Origin: Methylobacterium sp. J-088
GTDB taxonomy: Bacteria > Pseudomonadota > Alphaproteobacteria > Rhizobiales > Beijerinckiaceae
DNA: 64,000 nucleotides
Assembly (NCBI RefSeq): GCF_022829295.1
Contig: NZ_JAKSYH010000260.1
Span: 62,001 to 126,000 of the forward strand
Direction of reading: 5' to 3'
Below, one piece after another: positions 43,393 through 50,616 of this stretch. A program made the position numbers and the translations under genes. The stretch's first letter is position 1; each line of letters begins with the position of its first letter. The notes under the pieces were generated by a model, which made no database searches, had not been told where the DNA came from, and worked only from the letters and a program-made list of their open reading frames with translations.

Positions 43393-43523
43393 CGCCGAAC
43401 CGACCGGCCGCCTGTCCCCATGGTGTTCGGCGCCGATCTTGCCTTCACTCCGCCCGGATCGGCATCGAACCTAGGCGGACCGCGCGGGTTCTCCGCCGGT
43501 CGGACGAGGGGAGCCCGAAGCCC

Positions 43524-44030
43524 ATGAGCACGCGCACCACGAGCATCCGCCGGGCCCGCGAGGCCGATCTCGGCGGCGTGTCGAAGGTGTTCGATGCGTC
43601 CTGGCGGGAGGCCTATCGCGGCCTCATCCCGGGCGTTGCCCTGGAGCGCCTGATCGCAGGCCGGGACCGGGCGTGGTGGCAGGGCGTCCTGCGCCGGGGC
43701 CGCCCGGTCGCGGTCATGGAGACCGCTGACCACGTGGTCGGTTACGCGTCCTACGGGCGGACGCGCAGCCGGGCGCTGGGCACCGAGGCCGAGATCGATG
43801 AGTTGTATCTCCTGCCCGAATACCAAGGCGTCGGCCTCGGTCGCCGCCTGTTCCGGGCTGTCCGCAACGATCTCGCCGATCACGGCCTGACGCATCTCGG
43901 CGTCTGGAGCCTGGAGGACAACGACCGCGCCGGCGCCTTCTACGAGGGTCTCGGCGGCAAGCCGGGCCCGCGGGTGCTGGACCGGGTGGCGGGTGTTCCG
44001 CTCCCGAAGGTTGGCTTCCTGTTCGGCTAA
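43524..44030 (+). CDS. GNAT N-acetyltransferase
   Basis: This 168-aa enzyme has the acetyl-CoA-binding segment [20 protein letters not shown] near residues 92-111. The C-terminal [20 protein letters not shown] is typical of the RimI-like group. The N-terminus ([20 protein letters not shown]) also fits. The acceptor substrate is unknown. The gene stands between the phosphatase and ppa. Confidence 0.85.
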   Translation: MSTRTTSIRRAREADLGGVSKVFDASWREAYRGLIPGVALERLIAGRDRAWWQGVLRRGRPVAVMETADHVVGYASYGRTRSRALGTEAEIDELYLLPEYQGVGLGRRLFRAVRNDLADHGLTHLGVWSLEDNDRAGAFYEGLGGKPGPRVLDRVAGVPLPKVGFLFG

Positions 44031-44143
44031 CGTTTTCCCAAGCGCGTTGCGGAACCGGAGCGCCAACCGATTTGCAAGTTCGGGCCGCGCCTCTAAGAGA
44101 ACCGGGACACGATCGGCACCCCGAATCCTGGAAGCGGAACGCC

Positions 44144-44677
44144 ATGAAAATCGACGCCATCCCGCTCGGCAAGAAGCCGCCGCACGACGTCAATGTGATC
44201 GTCGAGGTGCCGCTCGGCGGCGAGCCGATCAAGTACGAAATGGACAAGGAATCTGGCGCGCTGGTCGTCGACCGGTTCTTGTATACGCCGATGTTCTATC
44301 CGGGGAATTACGGCTTCATTCCCCATACCCTATCGGGCGACGGCGATCCCTGCGATGTGCTGGTGGCCAACACGCGTGCCGTCCTGCCGGGCGCGATCAT
44401 CAGCGCGCGCCCCGTGGGCGTGATGGTGATGCAGGACGAGGGCGGTGAAGACGAGAAGATCATCGCGGTCCCCTCACGCCACCTGACCAAGCGCTACGAC
44501 CGGGTTGAGAACTATACCGACCTGCCCGAGATCACGATCCAGCAGATCCAGCACTTCTTCGAGCACTACAAGGATCTGGAGCCCGGCAAGTGGGTCAAGT
44601 TCGTCCGGTGGGGCGACAAGGAAGAAGCGCACCAGTTGATCGAACAAGCGATCGAGCGGGGCAAGGCCAAGGCCTGA
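44144..44677 (+). CDS. ppa: Inorganic pyrophosphatase
   Basis: This 177-aa family I pyrophosphatase drives biosynthesis by hydrolysing PPi. It shows [19 protein letters not shown] near residue 43 and the metal-binding DGDPCDVLV (D-x-D-P-x-D) near 64. An [12 protein letters not shown] segment near 103 and [10 protein letters not shown] near 145 complete the pattern. The ATG at 44144 gives the canonical [13 protein letters not shown] start, while the frame upstream to 44072 is non-coding in character. Confidence 0.96.
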   Translation: MKIDAIPLGKKPPHDVNVIVEVPLGGEPIKYEMDKESGALVVDRFLYTPMFYPGNYGFIPHTLSGDGDPCDVLVANTRAVLPGAIISARPVGVMVMQDEGGEDEKIIAVPSRHLTKRYDRVENYTDLPEITIQQIQHFFEHYKDLEPGKWVKFVRWGDKEEAHQLIEQAIERGKAKA

Positions 44678-44825
44678 TCCAACACTTTCGCGGGTCGGCG
44701 CACCGTTCCCCGTCGGGGGCGGTCGCGTGGCCGCGACGGCGATTCCCTGTCGCGGGAAAGGCACGGCGCTTCTCTGCATCGCCGATGCTACGAATGGCTG
44801 TGACTGAGGCGCTGATGGGTAGAAG

Positions 44826-45107
44826 ATGGCTCGAATCCCGGTAATCCTCGGTCTCGTCGGCGTCCTGGTGATGCAGGGCGCTGCGTCGGCGGCGGATCTG
44901 CGCGCGGTCGCGCCCCTCGGCAGTTTCCGCGCAACCTGCGAGGATCTCGGGACCGTCTGCTTCGCGGATGCCTGCGGCCGCGATCAGATCGAGGCCGCTC
45001 AGGGCTGCCGGGCGCGATGCCCGAGCGCGGCGATCATGAGCGTGACTCCAGCGACGTGTCCGCGCCTGGAGACAGAGCGATTTCCCGTCCTGCACCGGCG
45101 CGGTTGA
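44826..45107 (+). CDS. Small secreted Cys-rich protein
   Basis: This 93-aa product has a clear signal peptide (MARIPVILGLVGVLVMQGAA, cleaved after ASA near residue 22). The mature part of about 70 aa holds six cysteines, which suggests three disulfides in the periplasm. No family is recognised. GGGTAGAAG directly precedes the ATG as the likely ribosome-binding site, but the spacing is short. Confidence 0.6.
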   Translation: MARIPVILGLVGVLVMQGAASAADLRAVAPLGSFRATCEDLGTVCFADACGRDQIEAAQGCRARCPSAAIMSVTPATCPRLETERFPVLHRRG

Positions 45108-45283
45108 GCTTGGTCCGTCCTGTCTGGACCCCGCCGAGGCCGCAAACCCGCCTGTGTTAAAAAATCAAGCGCCCGCGGCAACGAAACGCGGAACGCGGCA
45201 TTGACCAAGCTCAACGTGTTCACTGACCGACATGAGGGCGCGGACAGATGCTCGCAAGTGCGCGCGATGCCCGCAGGCGAACG

Positions 45284-45460
45284 ATGCGGACGATCAATCT
45301 TCAACCGCCACGGGCGGGACTGAATTCAGACCCTGTGCTGTACGGTGTGGCTGCGGATTTGGCAGCTTTGTTCCCCCTGGTGAAGGGCGGCAACGCTTCG
45401 GCCGAGCCGACCCGCGCCGGTCCATCGACAAGAGCCAAGGGCTCCGCCGACGCTGCTTGA
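45284..45460 (+). CDS. Possible 58-aa hypothetical protein
   Basis: The frame from the ATG at 45284 (MRTINLQPPRAGLNSDPVLY) contains a short hydrophobic stretch (VLYGVAADLAALFPLV) and a Ser/Thr/Ala-rich tail. The ribosome-binding site is weak and no family is recognised. Codon use is only partly like that of the neighbours, so this could be noise. Confidence 0.3.
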   Translation: MRTINLQPPRAGLNSDPVLYGVAADLAALFPLVKGGNASAEPTRAGPSTRAKGSADAA

Positions 45461-45488
45461 TCGGGGCGTGACGTGACTGGCGGTACCG

Positions 45489-45653
45489 TCAGCACGCGAG
45501 CCGGGCCAGAAGCAGCAGCGTCGCCATCACCGGAGCGGCGGCGGCAAGCCAAAGGGCGCCGGCGTGGATACCGCCGGGCCCGGAAGAGCGCAGGCTCCGT
45601 GCCACACCGGGGCGCAGATCCGCGCCGCGCCCGATACCGATCCCGACTGGCAT
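45489..45653 (-). CDS. Small membrane protein (54 aa)
   Basis: The ATG at 45653 is preceded by GAGGAGG with six bases of spacing, the strongest ordinary ribosome-binding site in this area. The product starts MPVGIGIGRGADLRPG and ends in a membrane helix (ALWLAAAAPVMATLLLLARL) followed by a terminal Cys. A different frame on the same strand is longer but has no comparable start signal. The function is unknown. Confidence 0.5.
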   Translation of the reverse strand: MPVGIGIGRGADLRPGVARSLRSSGPGGIHAGALWLAAAAPVMATLLLLARLAC

Positions 45654-45747
45654 CCATGGCCTCCTCGATACCCAAGGAGTAGGAGCCGAAACCCGCCAAG
45701 ACCGTCTGAATCCCGGCCGGCCTTCGTGCAGCGTGGTGAACGGCTGC

Positions 45748-46260
45748 TTAAAGGGCGCGGTCGAACTTCAGCTCACCGTTCGGGCTCTTCAGGACCAGCT
45801 GGGATCCGACGAGGTCCCACACCGCCGAGGTGCGCAGGGCGACAAAGAAAGCCTGTTCCGTCGCCGCGAGACCCTTGTCACAATTCTTCTTGGTCAGCGC
45901 GAGCGGACCGACCGCGATGTGCTGCTCCTTGAGCGGAAAAGCAGTCGCCGCGAAGGTGTTGCAGCCGCCGTAGCCGCGGGCGCGGTACTGCTTGTCGATG
46001 ATGAAGCTCGGCCGGTCTCCGCCCGCGAACGGCTTGCCGTTGAGGCTGACGGCCGTCCAAGTCGAATCGAGCGGGAAGATCTTCTCGCTGGCCTTGGCCC
46101 CCGGCACGTACTGGGGCTTTTTCTCGTCTTCGCCGCCTGGACGGCGATTGCCTTTACCGAAACCCGTGGGAGACCCCATCTGGGCCTGCGCCTGCGTCGC
46201 CGCGGTCAGACCCGCAGCCAGAACCGTGCAGGCCAAGGTTGCGATCAGCACCCCTCTCAT
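45748..46260 (-). CDS. META-domain (HslJ-like) secreted protein
   Basis: This 170-aa protein has a signal peptide (residues 1-26, ending AQAQ). A META/DUF306 domain starts at about residue 63 (DSTWTAVSLNGKPF) with YGGCNTFAA near 98, LALTKKNCDKG near 120 and a final FFVAL...LVLKSPNGEL segment. The HslJ family sits in the outer membrane or periplasm and is linked to stress or antibiotic tolerance. The two cysteines may pair. Confidence 0.82.
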   Translation of the reverse strand: MRGVLIATLACTVLAAGLTAATQAQAQMGSPTGFGKGNRRPGGEDEKKPQYVPGAKASEKIFPLDSTWTAVSLNGKPFAGGDRPSFIIDKQYRARGYGGCNTFAATAFPLKEQHIAVGPLALTKKNCDKGLAATEQAFFVALRTSAVWDLVGSQLVLKSPNGELKFDRAL

Positions 46261-46441
46261 CGTTCAGTCCCCATCTCGCGCGCTCTGCGCTCAGGTCATT
46301 CCAAATCCGGACGCGCCGTCAGGCGCGCTCCGATTCCCCGCGTTGCGACGGATGCGACAGGATTTCAGCACAATTGTGGTCGAGCGCTCGATACCGAGCC
46401 CGGAAACGATCCGCGACGGCCACCGTTGTTGTTGATCGAAG

Positions 46442-46780
46442 ATGGGGAGAGTGACCTTGGTAGGATCGGACGAGGGTGCACAGAGCGGGACGGGCACGCC
46501 GGCGATGAGCCCGGCCCAATCGCGGGCGGCGCGCGGGCTGCTCGGATGGTCCGAGGCGGATCTGGCCGCGAAGGTCGGCCTCGATGAGAGGCTCGTGCGT
46601 GACTTCGAGGCGGGCTACGGCGCTTCCCCGAGCGGACAGATCGAGGCCCTGCGCAGTGCGCTCTGCGCGGCGGGAGCGGTGTTCACCGATACGCCGACGC
46701 CGGGCGTCCACTTGGCGACCGCGCCGGGGACCGACGAGGGAACCCGTCTCGGCGCGCTCACCACCGAGAACGACCGGTAG
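46442..46780 (+). CDS. XRE-type helix-turn-helix protein
   Basis: This 112-aa protein contains a Cro/CI-type helix-turn-helix at about residues 24-75 (PAQSRAARGLLGWSEADLAA, then VGLDERLVRDFEAG). The pattern matches the alphaproteobacterial short XRE regulators that begin M-x-P-x-Q-x-R-A-A-R. The last 35 residues are acidic and disordered. The start at 46442 could also be the GTG at 46454. The target genes are unknown. Confidence 0.78.
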   Translation: MGRVTLVGSDEGAQSGTGTPAMSPAQSRAARGLLGWSEADLAAKVGLDERLVRDFEAGYGASPSGQIEALRSALCAAGAVFTDTPTPGVHLATAPGTDEGTRLGALTTENDR

Positions 46781-46939
46781 CCGGCAGCACATCGAACGCG
46801 CCGCTCAGGGCACGTTCAGACGCTCGGGTCGATAGCCGGGGACAAGCACCGCACGCTGCTTGGAGCGAACCGTGACCGACCTACTCAGCCCCCCGCTCCG
46901 AGATGCCACGCGTTCCGCAACCGTCCGGAAGGCGGCTCG

Positions 46940-47680
46940 ATGATGCGGGCCGATGCCTTCCTGGCGGCGGCCGACGCCCTGCCTCTGGCGAGCCTCGACA
47001 CGCTGGTTGGGGCCGGTGGTCTGGTCATCGTGGCGCCCCATCCCGACGATGAAAGCCTCGGCTGCGGCGGTCTGATCGCCGCGGCGCGGGCGGCCGAGCG
47101 GCCGGTGCGCCTCGTGGTGGTGAGCGACGGCTGCGGCTCCCATACGCATTCCCTGCTCTACCCGCCCGAGAAGCTCCGCACCCTGCGCGAGGCCGAGACC
47201 CTGCGGGCGGTGGCGATCCTCGGGCTCGCGGCGGAGGACGTCACCTTCCTGCGCCTGCCAGACGCGCGTGTGCCGAGCCACGGGCCGGTCGCCGAGGACG
47301 CGGCGCGGGCGATGGCGCAGGCCGCCTCCGCCTGCGGCGCAAGCGCGGTGTTCGTGACTTGGCGGCATGATCCCCATTGCGACCACAAGGCCGCCGCCGC
47401 CATCGTCGGCCTCGCCCGGCCGCACATGCCGGGGGTGCGGGTCTACGAATATCCGGTCTGGGGCTGGACCCTGCCGCCCGAGACCGAGGTCGGCCCCGCG
47501 CCGACTGGCCTCCGCCTCGACGTCTCCGCGTATCGCGCTGCCAAAACCCGTGCCGTGGCAGCCCACGAATCGCAGACGACCGACCTGATCTCGGACGATC
47601 CTCAAGGATTCCGGTTGGAGACCGCTATGATCGAACGGCTCTGCGGACCCTACGAGCGCTTCGTCACGGTTTCGGCATGA
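46940..47680 (+). CDS. PIG-L/LmbE family deacetylase
   Basis: This 246-aa zinc enzyme deacetylates N-acetyl sugars. It has the zinc and catalytic motif PHPDDESLGCGG at residues 34-45 and the second zinc site HDPHCDHKAA (H-x2-H) near 143. GGAAGG lies about ten bases upstream of the start. The stop overlaps the next ATG (ATGA), which links it to the methyltransferase and glycosyltransferase that follow. Together they look like a glycan- or glycolipid-modification operon. Confidence 0.92.
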   Translation: MMRADAFLAAADALPLASLDTLVGAGGLVIVAPHPDDESLGCGGLIAAARAAERPVRLVVVSDGCGSHTHSLLYPPEKLRTLREAETLRAVAILGLAAEDVTFLRLPDARVPSHGPVAEDAARAMAQAASACGASAVFVTWRHDPHCDHKAAAAIVGLARPHMPGVRVYEYPVWGWTLPPETEVGPAPTGLRLDVSAYRAAKTRAVAAHESQTTDLISDDPQGFRLETAMIERLCGPYERFVTVSA

Positions 47681-48270
47681 CCCGGCGTACGGAAACCGTA
47701 CCGCCCGATTACTTCGCCGGCATCTATGCCAGCGACGCGGATCCCTGGCGCTTCACCAGTTCGGACTACGAGCGCGACAAGTACGCGGCGACGCTCGCCG
47801 CGCTGCCACGGGCGCGTTACCGCTCGGCCTTCGAGCCTGCCTGCTCGATCGGGGTGTTCACCCACGCCCTCGCCGGGCGCTGCGACCGGCTGTTCGCCAC
47901 CGACCTCGTTCCCTCTGCGGTGGACGCGGCCAGCGCCCGCTGCGCCGACCGACCCAATGTCGAGATCCGGCAGGGCGCCGTACCGGCCGACTGGCCCGAA
48001 GGTCGGTTCGACCTGATCGTGCTCTCCGAGTTCCTGTACTTCCTGGCGCCACCGGATCTGGCTGTCCTGGTGCTCCGGATCGGGGATGCGATCGAACCCG
48101 GCGGCGACATCGTCCTGGTGCACTGGCTCGGGGTGACCGACTATCCGCAATCCGGCGACGCGGTCGCCGAAGCCGTCATCGCGCAGGCTGCGCCGTTCGC
48201 CGGCCTGCAGCACCAGTCCCGGACGGCCGAGTATCGAATCGACGTCCTGCGCGCCGGGTCCACCACGTGA
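47677..48270 (+). CDS. NodS-like SAM-dependent methyltransferase
   Basis: This 197-aa protein begins MTRRTETVPPDYFAGIYASD and has DPWRFTSSDYERDKYAATL, the NodS-family N-terminal pattern. The SAM-binding segment is degenerate (FEPACSIGVFTHALAGRC), followed by LSEFLYFL. NodS N-methylates a deacetylated glucosamine in Nod factor. Here the upstream PIG-L deacetylase could create the free amine. The ends overlap both neighbours by four bases. Confidence 0.87.
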   Translation: MTRRTETVPPDYFAGIYASDADPWRFTSSDYERDKYAATLAALPRARYRSAFEPACSIGVFTHALAGRCDRLFATDLVPSAVDAASARCADRPNVEIRQGAVPADWPEGRFDLIVLSEFLYFLAPPDLAVLVLRIGDAIEPGGDIVLVHWLGVTDYPQSGDAVAEAVIAQAAPFAGLQHQSRTAEYRIDVLRAGSTT

Positions 48271-49118
48271 GCGCCACGGTCATCACCCTCAACAAGGGAC
48301 GGGACGCGCATCTCGCCCGCCTGCTCGAAGGGCTCGCCCGCGGGGCGCCGCCCGCGACCTGCGTCGTCGTGGAGATCGGCGATTCTCCGGCACCCCTTCC
48401 GGACCTGCCCTTCCCGGTGGAGCGCGTCCCGTTCCCCCATGCCGGCCTGCCGCTTGCGGCCGCACGCAATGCCGGCCGCCGGGCGGCCCGGACCGAAACG
48501 CTGATCTTCCTCGATGTCGACTGCATCCCCTCCGCGGGCCTTGTTGCCGGGCTGTCTCGGGCTATCGCCGAACAGGACGGTCTGATCTGCTGCGAGATCG
48601 GCTACCTGCCGGCCCGCGCCGTCGTGGATGGCTGGGACGAGGGCGATCTGGATAGGCTCGGGCAGCCGCACCCGGTGCGTGTCTTCCCAGACGCCGGAGC
48701 TGTGACGGTCGCGCCGCAACCAGGCCTCTTCTGGTCGCTGGCGTTTGCGGTGCGCGCCGGGACTTACGACCGGCTCGGCGGCTTCGACGAGTTGTTCTTG
48801 GGCTACGGCGCCGAGGACACCGACCTCGCGTTCCGGGCCGATGCGGCCGGGGTGCCGATCCTGTTCCTCGGCGGCCCGCGGGCCTACCACCAGCACCATC
48901 CGGCCTACGATCCGCCGCTGCAGCATTTTCGCGATATCGTCGCCAATGCGTCGCGGTTCCAGGCGCGGCACGGCCTCTGGCCGATGGACGGCTGGCTCGA
49001 CAGATTCGCGCGCCTCGGGCTGATCGCGGCGAGATGGCGGGAAGGAATCGTGATCCGCCGTGACCCGACGCCCGAGGAGATGGCGGCGGCGCGGCTGCCG
49101 GGCGACCGGCCGTTCTAA
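48267..49118 (+). CDS. Family 2 glycosyltransferase
   Basis: This 283-aa GT-A enzyme has a short N-terminal nucleotide-binding part (ATVITLNKGRDAHLARLLEG), the metal motif FLDVDCIPSAG near residue 91, and the acceptor segment FDELFLGYGAEDTDLAFRA near 172. The start is GTG at 48267, overlapping the methyltransferase stop. With the PIG-L and NodS-like genes it forms a three-gene coupled operon. The sugar donor is unknown. Confidence 0.88.
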   Translation: MSATVITLNKGRDAHLARLLEGLARGAPPATCVVVEIGDSPAPLPDLPFPVERVPFPHAGLPLAAARNAGRRAARTETLIFLDVDCIPSAGLVAGLSRAIAEQDGLICCEIGYLPARAVVDGWDEGDLDRLGQPHPVRVFPDAGAVTVAPQPGLFWSLAFAVRAGTYDRLGGFDELFLGYGAEDTDLAFRADAAGVPILFLGGPRAYHQHHPAYDPPLQHFRDIVANASRFQARHGLWPMDGWLDRFARLGLIAARWREGIVIRRDPTPEEMAAARLPGDRPF

Positions 49119-49482
49119 GCCGGTTTCGCAAAAGTGGCCGCCGGTTCTGCGATGAAAACCTCCGCTTAGGGATACAGCCGCCTGGAAGCAGGCCCGCCCC
49201 CCGCAAAGTTTGCGGAGAACGCACTGCGGGCCGGCATGGCTTCCCCTCACCCCGCTTGCGGGGAGAGGGATGCGACGACCCTGTCGTCGGCGCATCGAGG
49301 CGGCAGCCGAGGATGAGGGGGCGATTCAGGACGAGACCCATCCGGAATCGCCCCCTCGCCGCCGCTTCGGCTGAGTCTCCGCTTCCCGCACGGACGACGA
49401 GGTCCGTGCGGGCCTCTCCCCGCGCGCGGGGAGAGGGGGCCGTCGCGCTCCGTCTCCGGAACACCCGCCCCAGCGTTTCTCC
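49119..49482. other. Intergenic region holding family-1 repeat copy 1
   Basis: No gene is supported in these 364 nt. A degenerate REP-like palindrome (CCGGTTTCGCAAAAGTGGCC...) lies at about 49122-49165. The family-1 element occupies 49245-49438, just downstream of the mclA stop codon. Confidence 0.55.
49245..49438. repeat. Family-1 GC-rich repeat element, copy 1
   Basis: The element of about 195 bp begins CCTCACCCCGCTTGCGGGGA and ends in CCTCTCCCCGCGCGCGGGGA plus GAGGG. The ends are two related palindromes. Inside are GAGGCGGCAGCCGA and CGGACGACGAGGTCCGTG blocks. A second copy in the same orientation lies at 58373-58568, with identical blocks. No gene is encoded. Confidence 0.8.
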
Positions 49483-50454
49483 TCAACCCTTCATGGCATT
49501 CGCCTTCTCGATCAGCGCCTCGGCCATGCGGATGGAGGCGATGTCGATGAGGCGGCCGTCGAGCGAGACGGCACCGCGGCCGGCCTTGGCGGCCTCCTGC
49601 ATCGCTTCGAGGATGCGGCGGGCCTTGGTGACTTCGGCTTCCGAGGGGGTGAACACCTCGTTGGCGAGGTCGATCTGCGAGGGGTGGATCGCCCACTTGC
49701 CTTCGAAGCCCAGCGCCGCGCAGCGACGGGCCGCCGAGGTGTAGCCGTCCGGATCCGAGAAATCGCCGAACGGGCCGTCGATCGGGCGAAGGCCGTAGGC
49801 GCGGCAAGCGATCAGCATCCGGTTCTGGGCGAACAGCCACGGGTCCTGCCAATGGGTCTGGCGGTTGCCGGACTCGTCCTTGTCGGTCAGCACCGAGAAA
49901 TCCGGGTTGACGCCGCCGATCACCGTCGAGCGGGCGCGGGTCGAGGCGGCGTAATCGGCCACGCCGAACGACATCGCCTCCAGGCGCTTCGACGACTGGG
50001 CGATGGCCTCGACGTTGGCCATGCCGAGCGCGGTCTCGATCAGCACCTCGAAGCCGATCTGCTTCTCGCGCTTCTTGGCCTGCTCGATCTGGGTGACCAG
50101 CACGTCGATGGCGTAGACGTCCGCCGGCACGCCGACCTTGGGGATCAACACCATGTCGAGGCGCGGACAGGCTTCGACGATGTCGACCACGTCGCGGTAC
50201 ATGTAGTGGGTGTCGAGACCGTTGATGCGGATCATCATGGTCTTGTTGCCCCAATCCAGGTCGTTGAGCGCCTGGATGATATTGGTGCGGGCCTTCTCCT
50301 TGTCGTCGGGGGCGACGGCGTCTTCCAGGTCGAGGAAGATCACGTCGGCGGACGAGGACGCCGACTTCTCCATGAAGGTCGGGTTGGAGCCTGGGACGGC
50401 CAGCTCGGAGCGGTGCAGGCGCGGCTTGGCCTGCTGGATCAGGGTGAAGCTCAT
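49483..50454 (-). CDS. mclA: L-malyl-CoA lyase
   Basis: This 323-aa enzyme of the serine cycle splits malyl-CoA into acetyl-CoA and glyoxylate. It shows the CitE/Mcl fold with SELAVPGSNPTFMEKSA, the Mg2+-binding FLDLEDAVAPDDKEKA near residue 42, IETALGMANVEAIA near 140, and WAIHPSQIDLANE near 250. Length and sequence style match Methylobacterium MclA. AGGAGAG precedes the ATG. It is the last gene of the mtkA-mtkB-ppc-mclA run, 162 nt after ppc. Confidence 0.96.
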   Translation of the reverse strand: MSFTLIQQAKPRLHRSELAVPGSNPTFMEKSASSSADVIFLDLEDAVAPDDKEKARTNIIQALNDLDWGNKTMMIRINGLDTHYMYRDVVDIVEACPRLDMVLIPKVGVPADVYAIDVLVTQIEQAKKREKQIGFEVLIETALGMANVEAIAQSSKRLEAMSFGVADYAASTRARSTVIGGVNPDFSVLTDKDESGNRQTHWQDPWLFAQNRMLIACRAYGLRPIDGPFGDFSDPDGYTSAARRCAALGFEGKWAIHPSQIDLANEVFTPSEAEVTKARRILEAMQEAAKAGRGAVSLDGRLIDIASIRMAEALIEKANAMKG

Positions 50455-50616
50455 GGGTGTTTCTCTCTCCTGGTGACGGTTCTGATGCCGGTGCGGGGTA
50501 TCCGCTCGGCGGTGAAAGTGGCGCTCGTCAGGCTCGGCGACAGAGCGAGAGCGGATATTCGAGGACGGGCGCGTCTCCTCCCCCTTCGCGGGGAGAAAGA
50601 ACCGCGCGGGCGCTCC

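Noticed and set aside
45301-45699. A 132-aa minus-strand frame overlapping the 54-aa membrane protein
   Set aside because: It is Arg/Pro/Ala-rich, has no domain, and its internal ATG lies too close to the GAGGAGG that is well placed for the 54-aa frame.
47377-47676. Earlier start for the NodS-like methyltransferase within the deacetylase gene
   Set aside because: The upstream frame is a shadow of the deacetylase; the ATG at 47677 overlaps the deacetylase stop by four bases and matches the family N-terminus.
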